From an uncultured Pseudomonadota bacterium (lineage in GTDB: Bacteria; Pseudomonadota; Gammaproteobacteria; Burkholderiales; Burkholderiaceae): a stretch of DNA of 50,789 bases. Position 1 is the first letter of the stretch. Each line of letters starts with the position of its first letter. The notes under the pieces were generated by a model, which worked only from the letters and a program-made list of their open reading frames with translations, did no database searches and had not been told where the DNA came from. Where the stretch lies: contig CAMLIZ010000008.1 of assembly GCA_946480245.1 (NCBI GenBank), positions 1-50,789 of the forward strand, given 5' to 3'. Position numbers and translations under genes: made by a program. Shown one piece after another: positions 17,526-27,844 of the stretch.

Positions 17526-19832
17526 ATGAGCACTGTTTCCCCTCCGATGCAACGCGCCGGCGACGGCACCCAGCCGCCGCGCCAGGCGCGCGATGCGCTG
17601 CCGCCCGGCACCGTGCTCGGCGGCGGCTACCGGGTCGAGCGTACGCTCGGCCAGGGCGGCTTCGGCATCGTCTACCTGGCCACCGACCTGGCGCTGCAGC
17701 GCCCGATCGCGGTCAAGGAGTACCTGCCGCTGCAACTATCCGGTCGCGGCCAGGGCAGCGCGATCGGCCTGCGCGAGGCGGGGCACCGCGACGCCTTCCT
17801 GCGCGGGCTGCAGTCCTTCCTGCGCGAGGCGCGCTTGCTGGCGCAGTTCGACCACCCTTCGCTGGTGCGCGTGTACCGCTTCTGGGAGGAGAACCACACC
17901 GCCTACATGGCGATGCCTTATTGCGAAGGCCCCACCTTGCTCGACGCGCGCCGCCCGATGCTGCGCCCGCCCGACGAGACCTGGCTGCGCGAGCGCCTGC
18001 TGCTGCCGCTGCTGGGCGCGCTGCAGGTGCTGCACGCCGGCAACTGCCTGCACCGCGACGTGTCGCCCGGCAACATCCTGCTCAAGCCCGATGGCCGGCC
18101 GGTGCTGCTGGACTTCGGCTCGGCGCGCCGCGTGGTGGCCGACATGACGCAGCCGCTCACCGCGGTGCTCAACCCGTCGTATGCCGCGATCGAGCAATAC
18201 GCCGAAAGCAGCACGCTGCCGCAAGGGCCGTGGACTGATCTTTACGGCCTGGCCGCGGTGGCCTACTTCGCGCTCAGCGGGCGCGCGCCGGTGCCGGCCA
18301 CCGTGCGCGCGGTCAACGAGGCCTCGATGATGCCGGTCGCCGAGGTGGCGCAGCTGGTGGAGCGCAACTTCCCCGGCCTGCACTACAGCGCACCGTTTCT
18401 TGCGGCGCTCGACCGCGCGCTCGCCGTGCGCCCCGGCGACCGCCCTCAAAGCACCGAGGAGCTGCTGCAGGCGCTGGAGCGCAAGCATGTGCAGCCCGAC
18501 GTCGCGGTCGAGGGCCCGCCGCTGCAGGCCGTGCCACCGCCCGCTGCCGCAGCCGCCGCCGCCGGCGCCCCCGCAGACGCCGCGCCCGCGGCGGCCGACG
18601 ACGAGGACGGGCCCGACGAGAAGTCGATCCGCGCCGCGATCGACGCCGCGCTGTCCGGCTTCGGCGACTGGCCGGCAGCGCGACGCGCCGATCAGCGCAT
18701 CGAACCGGTGCTCGCGCCCGCGCCCGCGTCCGAGCCGGCGCCGGCTGCCCAGCGCGTGACCTTGAAGGTGGTGCCGGGCGGCGAGACCGCCTCGCCCCGC
18801 CCCGCTCAGCCCGCCCCCGCCCCCGCCGCCGCACCCGCCCTGCCGCCCGAGCCCCGGCCCGACGAGCCCGGCACCGGCCCCGCGCCGGCCTGGCTGGCCA
18901 CCGCCCCCGCGGTGGCGCCGATCCAGCCGCAGGACATCGCGCCCCCCGCCAGCGCGCCTGGGCAGCTGCTGCCGCCGCCGGCTGCGGTGAACGAGGAGAA
19001 GGCAGCGCGCGAAGAACCGGTGATGGCGGCGCCTGCGCCGGAGACCTTCGACGAGCCGATGCTGCCGCCGATCGACCTGGCCGCGCTGCCGCTCGAAGAC
19101 CATGCCGAGCCGATGCAGGCGCCACCCGCGCGCCGGCGCAGCGCCCGGCCGTGGCTGCTGGCCGCGGCCGTGGCCGGCGTGGTGGCCGTGGGCGCATGGC
19201 GTGCCGCACCGCTGCTCGGGCTGCACGGCCCGGACGCGGCCGATACGCTGGCGTCCGTGGTGTCGCGCGCGACTGCGCCGGCGCCGGTGCCGGCACCAGC
19301 GCCGCAAGTCAATGCCGCGCTACCGCCCGCCACCCCGGACCGCGACGCCAGCGCACGGGCCGCGGCTGCGGCACCCGCTACGGCCATCGCGCGCAACGAT
19401 GCGTCTCCTGCCGGCCCGGCGGCGTCGACACCGGGCACCGACGCGGCGGCCACGGCAGGCGTGCCCGCCGCATCGGCACCGCTTCTTGCGGCAGCACCGG
19501 CAGCGCAGCCGGCCGCTTCCGCGGTCGCGGACACCGCGCCGCCTCCCCGCAGCTCGCAGGCGAACACCAGCGGCACCATGGCCGCCACGCCGCCGGCGAA
19601 GGCCAGCACGCGCAGCGCGAGCACAGCCAGGCGCGCGAACACCGCTGCACGCACGCCTGCGCGCACCACGGTTGCACACGACAGCCCGCCACCTGCGGCG
19701 GCGCCGCGCACTGCCTGCAGCGGCCGCACCAACTTCTCGCTGTACTACTGCATGAAGAAGCAGTGCGAGCAGCCGCGCTTTGCCGAGCATCCGCAATGCA
19801 AGCACCTGCGGGAGACCGACGAGGTGTCCTGA
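17526..19832 (+). CDS. Membrane Ser/Thr protein kinase with Cys-rich C-terminal module
   Basis: A 768-residue Hanks-type kinase. The kinase domain spans about 30-330: glycine loop LGQGGFGIVY, K64 in AVKEYLP, E101, the catalytic HRDVSPGNILL with D178 and N183, and DFGSAR (196-201). HRD plus an intact DFG argue for activity. A long Ala/Pro-rich disordered linker (about 335-535) precedes one transmembrane helix (about 542-558). The periplasmic part is low-complexity up to about residue 725 and then ends in a compact module with four cysteines (TACSG, LYYCMKKQC, HPQCKHL). That module resembles a small conserved ending seen in other Burkholderiales proteins and may be a sensor or disulfide knot. 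Confidence 0.88.
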   Translation: MSTVSPPMQRAGDGTQPPRQARDALPPGTVLGGGYRVERTLGQGGFGIVYLATDLALQRPIAVKEYLPLQLSGRGQGSAIGLREAGHRDAFLRGLQSFLREARLLAQFDHPSLVRVYRFWEENHTAYMAMPYCEGPTLLDARRPMLRPPDETWLRERLLLPLLGALQVLHAGNCLHRDVSPGNILLKPDGRPVLLDFGSARRVVADMTQPLTAVLNPSYAAIEQYAESSTLPQGPWTDLYGLAAVAYFALSGRAPVPATVRAVNEASMMPVAEVAQLVERNFPGLHYSAPFLAALDRALAVRPGDRPQSTEELLQALERKHVQPDVAVEGPPLQAVPPPAAAAAAAGAPADAAPAAADDEDGPDEKSIRAAIDAALSGFGDWPAARRADQRIEPVLAPAPASEPAPAAQRVTLKVVPGGETASPRPAQPAPAPAAAPALPPEPRPDEPGTGPAPAWLATAPAVAPIQPQDIAPPASAPGQLLPPPAAVNEEKAAREEPVMAAPAPETFDEPMLPPIDLAALPLEDHAEPMQAPPARRRSARPWLLAAAVAGVVAVGAWRAAPLLGLHGPDAADTLASVVSRATAPAPVPAPAPQVNAALPPATPDRDASARAAAAAPATAIARNDASPAGPAASTPGTDAAATAGVPAASAPLLAAAPAAQPAASAVADTAPPPRSSQANTSGTMAATPPAKASTRSASTARRANTAARTPARTTVAHDSPPPAAAPRTACSGRTNFSLYYCMKKQCEQPRFAEHPQCKHLRETDEVS

Positions 19833-19892
19833 GCGCGTCGCGCGTGTGGCCGACAATCGGCCGCATGCATTGCCAGCCTTCCCTGTTGCGCC

Positions 19893-20954
19893 ATGGCTGC
19901 GCCTGAGCGCCGCGTCGGCGTGGCGCAGCGCCACGAGTTCGACACCCTGATCGACGCCCGCTCGCCGGCGGAATACGCGCTCGACCACCTGCCCGGCGCC
20001 ATCAACTGCCCCGTGCTCGACGACGAAGAGCGCCGCATCGTGGGCACCTTGTACAAGCAGCAAGGTGCATTCGAGGCCAAGCGCGTGGGCGGGGCCATGG
20101 TGGCGGCCAACCTCGCGCGCCACTTGCGCGAGCACTTTGCCGAGCAGCCACGCAACTGGCGCCCGTTGGTGTACTGCTGGCGCGGCGGCATGCGCAGCGG
20201 CTCGATGGTGACCTGGCTGCGCCTGGTGGGCTGGGACGCGCAGCAACTGGCCGGCGGCTACAAGAGCTGGCGCCAGCACGTGATCGAGCGCATCGAAACG
20301 CTGGCGCCGCAGCTGCCGCTGCGCGTGCTGTGCGGTGCCACCGGCAGCGCCAAGACGCGCGTGCTACAGGCGCTGGCCGAACGGGGCGCCCAGGTGCTCG
20401 ACCTCGAAGGCCTGGCCTGCCACAAGGGGTCGGTGCTCGGCAGCCTGCCCGGCCAGCCTCAGCCGACGCAAAAGGCATTCGAGACGCAGATCGCCGCGCA
20501 GCTGGACACGCTGGACCTGTCGCGGCCGATCTATGTGGAGGCCGAAAGCAAGAAGATCGGGCGGCTCGCGGTGCCGCTGCCGCTGATCGAGCGCCTGCGC
20601 GCCAGCCCCTGCATCGAGATCGACGCCACGCCCGCGGCCCGGCTCGAGTACCTGCTGCGCGACTACGCCTACCTGGGCGACGACCGGGACGCGCTCGTCG
20701 GCAAGCTGGCGCTGCTGCATGGCCTGCAACCCAACCAGACGCTGCTGCGCTGGCAGGGCTGGGCGCTGCAGGGCGAGCTGCGGCCGCTGTTCGCCGAGCT
20801 GATGTCGCTGCACTACGACCCGCTGTATGCGCGCTCGCAGGGCACGCATCTCAAGCAGTTGGGCAACGCGCTCCGGCTGCCCAGCGAAGACCTGTCCCCC
20901 GCCGGCGTGCACGCGCTGGCGCAACGCATCCTCGAGACGGAGGCGAAGCCATGA
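19893..20954 (+). CDS. mnmH: tRNA 2-selenouridine synthase MnmH (SelU)
   Basis: A 353-residue enzyme that converts 2-thiouridine at the tRNA wobble position into 2-selenouridine via a geranylated intermediate, using selenophosphate. The N-terminal rhodanese domain has its catalytic cysteine in VYCWRGGMRS (C95). The C-terminal half is a P-loop domain with GATGSAKT (148-155) and the PIYVEAESKKIG segment. ATG at 19893 is preferred from family alignment. The downstream SDR gene overlaps its stop by 4 bp. selD, which makes the selenium donor, is not in the window. Confidence 0.92.
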   Translation: MAAPERRVGVAQRHEFDTLIDARSPAEYALDHLPGAINCPVLDDEERRIVGTLYKQQGAFEAKRVGGAMVAANLARHLREHFAEQPRNWRPLVYCWRGGMRSGSMVTWLRLVGWDAQQLAGGYKSWRQHVIERIETLAPQLPLRVLCGATGSAKTRVLQALAERGAQVLDLEGLACHKGSVLGSLPGQPQPTQKAFETQIAAQLDTLDLSRPIYVEAESKKIGRLAVPLPLIERLRASPCIEIDATPAARLEYLLRDYAYLGDDRDALVGKLALLHGLQPNQTLLRWQGWALQGELRPLFAELMSLHYDPLYARSQGTHLKQLGNALRLPSEDLSPAGVHALAQRILETEAKP

Positions 20955-21706
20955 CCGCATCGCTGTACATCCTCACCGGCGCTTCGCGCGGCATGGGCCG
21001 CGCCATCGCACAGGCCCTGCTGCAGCCCACGCACACGCTGCTGTGCATCTCGCGCCATGCCGACGACGCCCTGGCGCGCGAGGCGGCCAACGCCGGCGCT
21101 GCGCTCACCCAATGGACGCTCGATCTCGCCGAGGCGGCGCCCGCGGCGGCGCGACTGGCCGCCTGGCTGTGCGAGCAGCCCGCAGGGCGCTTCCGCACCG
21201 CCTGCCTGATCAACAACGCCGCGCTCGTGTCCGCCCCCGGGCCGCTGGAGGCCACGGCAGCCGCCGAGCTGAGCGCCGCGCTGCGCGTCGGCCTGGAAGC
21301 GCCGCTGCTGCTGTGCGCCGCCTTCCTGCGTGCCACCGAGGGCTGGCCGGGCGAGCGCAGACTGCTCAACATCTCGTCCGGCCTGGGCCGCCGCGCGATG
21401 GCCGGTGCGGCGGCGTACTGCGCCATCAAGGCCGGCATGGACCACCTGTCGCGCGCGCTTGCGCTGGAGCAGGCCTCGCTGCCCAACGGCGCCAAGGTGG
21501 TGTCGCTGGCGCCGGGCGTGATCGACACCGGCATGCAAACCACCTTGCGCAGCGCCGACCCCGCGCGCTTCCCGGAGCGCGAACGCTTTGCGCAGCTGAA
21601 GGCGCAGGGCCTGCTGGACAGCCCCGAGCAGGCAGCCGCCAAGGTGCTGGCCTACCTGCACCGCCCCGACTTCGGCGCCAACCCGGTGGGCGATGTGCGC
21701 GACTGA
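20951..21706 (+). CDS. SDR family oxidoreductase
   Basis: A 251-residue short-chain dehydrogenase. Cofactor motif TGASRGMGRAIA, NNA in CLINNAALVS, catalytic serine in NISSGLGRRA, and YxxxK in AAYCAIKAGMDHL are all intact, and PGVIDTGMQ marks the segment after the active site. It is most like the sepiapterin-reductase/YueD-type subgroup; the substrate is unknown. The ATG overlaps the mnmH stop (ATGA), so the two are translationally coupled, although there is no obvious metabolic link between tRNA selenation and this reductase. Confidence 0.88.
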   Translation: MTASLYILTGASRGMGRAIAQALLQPTHTLLCISRHADDALAREAANAGAALTQWTLDLAEAAPAAARLAAWLCEQPAGRFRTACLINNAALVSAPGPLEATAAAELSAALRVGLEAPLLLCAAFLRATEGWPGERRLLNISSGLGRRAMAGAAAYCAIKAGMDHLSRALALEQASLPNGAKVVSLAPGVIDTGMQTTLRSADPARFPERERFAQLKAQGLLDSPEQAAAKVLAYLHRPDFGANPVGDVRD

Positions 21707-21847
21707 AACGCTTGTCGGACGCCACTGACGCGGATTTCCAACCCGGGCTGACTGCACGCCGCGCAGCGCGGACCTACGGTAAGGGCACAGGCTGCACGTG
21801 ATTGCCGCGTGCACCTGATTCATCACCTACCGTTGTTGGAGTCCGCC

Positions 21848-22075
21848 ATGAACAAGCCCTTCTCCCGTTTGCTCGCCATTTCCGCCACCGTCGTCGCCTG
21901 CGTGGCCGGCACCGGCTGCGCCAACATGACCGCGCCGCAAAAGGGTGCAGCGATCGGTGCCGCCGCAGGCGGCGTAGCCGGCTCGGTGCTCACCAACGGC
22001 AGCGGCCTGGGCACGGTGGGCGGTGCCGCCGTGGGTGGCGTGATCGGCCACGAGGTGGGCAAGAACCACCGCTGA
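21848..22075 (+). CDS. Glycine-zipper 2TM lipoprotein (OsmB-like)
   Basis: A 75-residue small envelope lipoprotein. The signal peptide MNKPFSRLLAISATVVACVA leads to a lipobox-like GTGC, then ANMTAPQKGAAIGAAAGGVA and a second glycine-zipper stretch ending GGVIGHEVGKN. Glycine-zipper proteins of this type associate with the outer membrane and are often stress induced. ATG at 21848 has GGAG about 6 nt upstream. The MTxxQKGxxxGAxxG pattern is shared with the N-terminus of the OmpA-like lipoprotein at 42932, implying a common module. Confidence 0.85.
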   Translation: MNKPFSRLLAISATVVACVAGTGCANMTAPQKGAAIGAAAGGVAGSVLTNGSGLGTVGGAAVGGVIGHEVGKNHR

Positions 22076-22195
22076 TGCCGCAGCGTGCGCCGGGCGCGGG
22101 GCCGACGCAGGCCCATCGCCTTTGTTGGAGAATGCGCGGCCCGACCCGCCCCTCCTGCCGCGCTGCTCCACAAGAGCCCGGCGCGCACTGCCTGC

Positions 22196-23938
22196 ATGAG
22201 TCTGTATCGCCTGATCGGCCAGTTCCTGCGCCGCCACTGGAGCGCCTATGCCGCTGCCGGTGCGATGCTGGCCACGATCGCGCTGCTCACGGTGTGGCTG
22301 CCGCGCCAGATCGGGCACCTCGTCGACGAACTCGCCACGCACCGCGCGGGCGGCTGGACGCTGGTGCGCGAACTGGCGCTGCTGGTGGCCGCGGGCGTGG
22401 TGATCTACTTCATGCGCGTGGGGTGGCGGCTGCAACTCTTCGCCGCCGCGTACCGGCTCGGGGTGGAGCTGCGCCAGCGCCTGTATGCGCGGCTGGCGCT
22501 GCAGGGGCCGCGCTTCTACCAGGGCAGGCGCACCGGCGATCTCATGGCGCTGGCCACCAACGACATCGACGCGGTGGAGATGGCCGCGGGCGAAGCGATG
22601 CTGGCCGGCTTCGACGGCTCGCTGACGCTGGTGCTCGTGGTGGCCACGATGACGCTCGGGGTCGACTGGCGCCTGGCGGCCGCCGCGCTGCTGCCCTTTC
22701 CGTTCATGGCGCTCAGCTTCTGGTGGGTGTCGCGCCACGTCCACGAAGCCTGGGCGCGCTCGCTGGAGCGCTTCGGCGCCTTGAACGACCACGTGCAGGA
22801 AACCCTGTCGGGCGTGCGCACCCTGCGCGCACTTGGGCTGGAGACGCGCAGCGCCGCGCAGTTTTCGGCCCTGGCCACGCAGGCCTCCGATGCCAGCTTC
22901 GACGCGCAGCGCTGGGAGGCGGCCTACGAGCCGGCCGTGGGCTTCACGCTCAGCGCCGCCACGGCGCTCACGCTGGGCATGGGCGGCTGGCTGGTGTGGC
23001 GCAACGAACTCACGGTGGGCCAACTCACCAGCTTCAGCCTCTACCTGGGCCAGCTGATCTGGCCGATGTTCGCGGCCGGCTGGGTGCTGTCGCTGCTGGA
23101 GCGCGGCAAGGCGGCATGGGCACGGCTGCAGCCGGTGCTCGACGCGCCGCTCACGGTGGACGACGCAGGCAAGATGGCCCAGCTGCAGCCCGGCCCCTTG
23201 CGTGGCGAAGGCCTGCGCTTCGCCTATCCCGGCCAAGCACATCCGGCACTCGACGGCGTGGGCTTCGAGCTGCCGGCCGGGCGAACGCTGGGTTTGGTGG
23301 GCCCCACAGGCGCGGGCAAGACCACGCTGCTGAAGCTGCTGCTGCGCCATGACGCGCCACAGGCCGGCGCGATCCGCTGGAACGGCGTCGACCTGCAGCA
23401 GTACACGCTGGGCGCGCTGCGCGGCGCGATCGCCTGGGTGCCGCAGGAGGCGTTCCTGTTCTCGGCCACGGTGGCCGACAACATCGCGCTCGCGCGCCCC
23501 GGCGCCACGCGCGAGCAGGTCGAGCAGGCCGCGCGCCTGGCCGCCGTGCACGACGACATCGTGCGGCTGCCGCAGGGCTACGAAACGCCGGTGGGCGAGC
23601 GCGGCGTCACCTTGAGCGGCGGCCAGCGCCAGCGCGTGGCGATTGCACGCGCGCTGCTGGCCGACGCGCCGCTGCTGCTGCTGGACGACGCGCTGTCCGC
23701 GGTAGATACCGCCACCGAGGCGCGCATCCTGGAGCACCTGCGCGACACCCGCAAGGGCCGCACGGTGATCATCGTGAGCCACCGGCTGAGTGCCGTGGCC
23801 GATGCCGACCACACGCTGGTGCTGCGCGACGGCCATCTGGCGGAGCAAGGCGACCACGCCGCGCTGCTCGCGCATGACGGCTGGTATGCGCGGCAGTGGC
23901 GCTACCAACAACTCGAGGCCTCCCTCGATGCCAGCTGA
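22196..23938 (+). CDS. ABC exporter half-transporter, MdlA-like
   Basis: A 580-residue fusion of a six-helix exporter membrane domain (about 1-310) and an ATPase domain. Walker A GPTGAGKTTLL, Q-loop PQEAFLFS, signature LSGGQRQRVAIARAL, Walker B LLLLDDALSAVD and switch His SHRLS are seen. The residue after Walker B is Asp instead of the catalytic Glu, as in E. coli MdlA, so one ATP site of the pair is degenerate. It overlaps the next gene by 11 bp; the two products should form a heterodimeric multidrug or lipid-like exporter. The ATG at 22196 lacks a strong Shine-Dalgarno. Confidence 0.88.
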   Translation: MSLYRLIGQFLRRHWSAYAAAGAMLATIALLTVWLPRQIGHLVDELATHRAGGWTLVRELALLVAAGVVIYFMRVGWRLQLFAAAYRLGVELRQRLYARLALQGPRFYQGRRTGDLMALATNDIDAVEMAAGEAMLAGFDGSLTLVLVVATMTLGVDWRLAAAALLPFPFMALSFWWVSRHVHEAWARSLERFGALNDHVQETLSGVRTLRALGLETRSAAQFSALATQASDASFDAQRWEAAYEPAVGFTLSAATALTLGMGGWLVWRNELTVGQLTSFSLYLGQLIWPMFAAGWVLSLLERGKAAWARLQPVLDAPLTVDDAGKMAQLQPGPLRGEGLRFAYPGQAHPALDGVGFELPAGRTLGLVGPTGAGKTTLLKLLLRHDAPQAGAIRWNGVDLQQYTLGALRGAIAWVPQEAFLFSATVADNIALARPGATREQVEQAARLAAVHDDIVRLPQGYETPVGERGVTLSGGQRQRVAIARALLADAPLLLLDDALSAVDTATEARILEHLRDTRKGRTVIIVSHRLSAVADADHTLVLRDGHLAEQGDHAALLAHDGWYARQWRYQQLEASLDAS

Positions 23939-25769
23939 CTCGCTGTCCACTCCCCTGCCCGCCGGCCCCGACAGGCAGCAGCGCCGCCGCACGCTGGGCG
24001 ACGCCGCCGCGCTGCTGCTGCACGCCGCCCGGCCCGAGCTGCACCACCTGCGCGGCGGCCTGCTGTGGCTGCTGGTGGCCGCCGGCCTGGAAGCGCTGGG
24101 CCCGCTGATCGGCAAGATGCTGATCGACGACTACCTGCTGCCGCACCGCGCCAACATTCCGGCCATCGCGGGCCTGCTGGGCGGCGCGCTGGTGGCCGGG
24201 CTGGTCGCCAGCAGCCTGCGCTACCTGCAGCTGGTGCGCTTGGCCGGCCTGGCCATGCGCTCGGTGCAGCGCATCCGCGAAACGGTGTACGACCACGTGC
24301 TGCGCCTGCCGATGAGCTTCTTCGACCGTGCGATCACCGGCCAGCTGGTGAGCCGCGTCACCAACGACACCGAGGCAGTGAAGCAGCTGTACGTGCAGGT
24401 GCTGTTCGTGATGCTCGACAGCGTGATCGTGCTGTGCGGCGCGCTGGTGGCCATGCTGTGGCTCGACTGGCGGCTGATGCTGATCGTGGCCACGCTGGTG
24501 CCGGCGGTGGCGCTGATCGTCACGCTGTACCAGCGCCTGTCGGCGCCCGCGGTCACGCGTACGCGCGAGCTGCGCAGCGAGCTGAACGCGCAGGTGGGCG
24601 AATCGATCGCCGGCATGGCGGTGCTGCAGGCCAGCAACGCGGCGCAGCGCTTCAACGATCGCTTTGCCGGCACCAACGAGGCGCACTACCGCTCGCGCCA
24701 GCGCGAGCTGCGCGCCAACGCCTGGCTGCTGCGCCCGGCGCTGGACCTGCTGAACGTGCTGCTGCTGGCCACCGTGATCGCGGTGTTCAGCTGGCGCTCG
24801 CAGGGCGCGGCCTTGAGCGCGGTGGAGGTGGGCGTGTTGTACGCGTTCATCAACTACATCTCGCGCGTGGTGGAGCCACTGATCCAGATCACGATGCAGT
24901 TCTCGCAGCTGCAGCAGGCGATGGTGGGCGCGGCCCGCGTGCATGCGCTGCTGAAGGAGGCCGAGGCACCGCGGCCGGTGGCCGCCGCGCGCGTGGAGGC
25001 CGGTGCCATCGGCATCGACCACCTGGATTTCGCCTACCAGCCGGGGCATCCGGTGCTGCACGACCTGAGCCTGCAGATCGCACCGGGCAGCTTCCACGGC
25101 ATCGTTGGCCACACCGGCAGCGGTAAGACCACCTTGCTGTCGCTGCTGCTGCGCTTCTATCCGGCGCCGGCCGGTGCCATCCGCATCGACGGCACGCCGC
25201 TGGAGGCGATCGGCGACGAGGCGTTCCGCAACGCCATCGGCCTGGTGCCGCAGGAGCCGTTCCTCCTGGCCGCGAGCGTGCGCGAGAACATCGCGATGGG
25301 CCGCGAGTTGAACCAGGCGCAGATCGAAGCCGCCGCGCGCGCGGCGCATGCGCACGAGTTCGTGATGGCGCTGGAGCAGGGCTACGACACGCCGCTGGGC
25401 GAAGGCGGCGCGCGCCTGAGCGTGGGGCAGAAGCAGCTGCTGGCGATCGCGCGTGCACTGGCCGGCCAACCGCGCATCCTGTTCCTCGACGAGGCCACGT
25501 CGCACATCGATTCCGAGACCGAGCAGATCGTGCAGCGCGCGCTCGCCGCGCTGCGCGGCCAGGTGACGATCGTGGCGATCGCGCACCGGCTGTCCACCAT
25601 CCGCGACGCGGACCGCATCGTCGTGCTCAACCACGGCCGCATCGCCGAGCTGGGCACGCACGGCGAGCTGATGGGCATTGCCGACGGGCTGTACCAGCGG
25701 CTGTACCTGCTGCAGCAACTGGAGGACGCCGACGAACAGGCCGACGAGCCGCAGGCCAGCGCGGCCTGA
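23928..25769 (+). CDS. ABC exporter half-transporter, MdlB-like
   Basis: A 613-residue partner of the preceding gene. The membrane domain contains SFFDRAITGQLVSRVTNDTE and ends near residue 345. The ATPase has Walker A GHTGSGKTTLL, Q-loop PQEPFLLA, Walker B ILFLDEATSHID with the catalytic Glu present, and switch AHRLS. Its signature is LSVGQ rather than LSGGQ. Combined with the Asp in the partner this gives the asymmetric ATP-site layout known for heterodimeric exporters such as MdlAB and TM287/288. Substrate unknown. Its stop is only 2 bp from the stop of the convergent SDR gene. Confidence 0.88.
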   Translation: MPADSLSTPLPAGPDRQQRRRTLGDAAALLLHAARPELHHLRGGLLWLLVAAGLEALGPLIGKMLIDDYLLPHRANIPAIAGLLGGALVAGLVASSLRYLQLVRLAGLAMRSVQRIRETVYDHVLRLPMSFFDRAITGQLVSRVTNDTEAVKQLYVQVLFVMLDSVIVLCGALVAMLWLDWRLMLIVATLVPAVALIVTLYQRLSAPAVTRTRELRSELNAQVGESIAGMAVLQASNAAQRFNDRFAGTNEAHYRSRQRELRANAWLLRPALDLLNVLLLATVIAVFSWRSQGAALSAVEVGVLYAFINYISRVVEPLIQITMQFSQLQQAMVGAARVHALLKEAEAPRPVAAARVEAGAIGIDHLDFAYQPGHPVLHDLSLQIAPGSFHGIVGHTGSGKTTLLSLLLRFYPAPAGAIRIDGTPLEAIGDEAFRNAIGLVPQEPFLLAASVRENIAMGRELNQAQIEAAARAAHAHEFVMALEQGYDTPLGEGGARLSVGQKQLLAIARALAGQPRILFLDEATSHIDSETEQIVQRALAALRGQVTIVAIAHRLSTIRDADRIVVLNHGRIAELGTHGELMGIADGLYQRLYLLQQLEDADEQADEPQASAA

Positions 25770-25771
25770 CG

Positions 25772-26748
<977 letters not shown>

Positions 26749-26752
<4 letters not shown>

Positions 26753-27840
26753 GGTCGTTCTCCCGCCTGCGGCTCGGGCACCAGCAGCCGGCCGCCCGCG
26801 CCGTAGGCGGCCACCACCTTGCGCGCCACCGCCCTCGCCTCGCCGGCCCGGCACAACGCCACGCAGGCACCGCCGAAGCCGGCGCCGGTGAGACGCGCGC
26901 CCAGCACGTCCGGTTGCGCGCGCAGCAGCGAAACCAGCCGGTCCAGCGCCGGCACCGACACCTCGAAGTCATCGCGCAGGCTGTCGTGCGACGCGTTCAT
27001 CAGCACGCCGAACTCGTGCGGGCCGATGCCGGTGACGGCGCGCAGCACGCGGTCGTTCTCGGAGATCACATGGCGCGCGCGCCGCTTCAGCGGCTCGGGC
27101 AGCGCCTGCACGCGCGTCACGTCGACCACGTCGCGCAGCGCCTTCACGCCGAGCAGGCGTGCGGCCTCTTCGCATTCGCTGCGACGCTGGTTGTAGGCGC
27201 TGGCGGCCAGCGAGCGCGACACGCCGGAATCGATGACCAGGCATTCGGTGCCCTCGGGCAAGGGCAGCAGCCGGCGCTCGAGCGTGCGCGTGTCGAGGAA
27301 CAGCATGCTCGTGGTGTCCGCCAGGCTGGCGGCCATCTGGTCCATGATGCCGCAGTGCACGCCCGCGTCCTCGATCTCGGCGCGCTGCGCGAGCTGGGCG
27401 ATGCGCACGTCGTCGAGCGCAGCGTCCAGCTGCAGCAGCTGGCGCAGCGCACGCAGGCAGGCCACCTCCAGCGCCGCGCTGGATGACAGGCCCACGCCCA
27501 TCGGCACGTCCGACTGCACGTGGATCTGCAGCGCCGGCACCTGCAGGTCGAGCCGGCGCAGCTGGCGCAAGCAGCCGTGCACGTAGCGCGCAAACGGCTC
27601 GGACGGCGGCTGCTCGGGCGTGAAATGGGCCGTCTGCTGCAGGTCCGCCGCATACAGCGTGGTGCGCTCGCCGGCCACCGGCCGCAGCGCGACGCGGGTG
27701 CGCTGCGCAATGGCGGTGGGCAGCACGTAGCCGTCGTTGTAGTCGGTGTGCTCGCCCAACAGGTTCACGCGGCCGGGTGCGTCGGCGCTGGCGGCCGGTG
27801 CGGCGCCGAACACCTGCTGGAAGCTCCTTGCTTGCGCCAT
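26749..27840 (-). CDS. galK: Galactokinase GalK
   Basis: A 363-residue GHMP-family kinase that phosphorylates galactose to galactose-1-phosphate. Motifs: sugar-binding [22 protein letters not shown]-binding [20 protein letters not shown], and the C-terminal [16 protein letters not shown]. The catalytic aspartate lies in [14 protein letters not shown] at 27840 is 4 bp after the galT stop; an upstream frame reaching 27993 overlaps galT and is rejected. It is slightly short at the C-terminus compared with E. coli GalK (382), within normal variation. Confidence 0.93.
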
Positions 27841-27844
27841 CGCG

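Noticed and set aside
19848..19862. GGCCGA-CAA-TCGGCC hairpin after the Ser/Thr kinase gene
   Set aside because: Short stem and no T-tract; it may be incidental or relate to the tiny ORF before mnmH rather than to termination.
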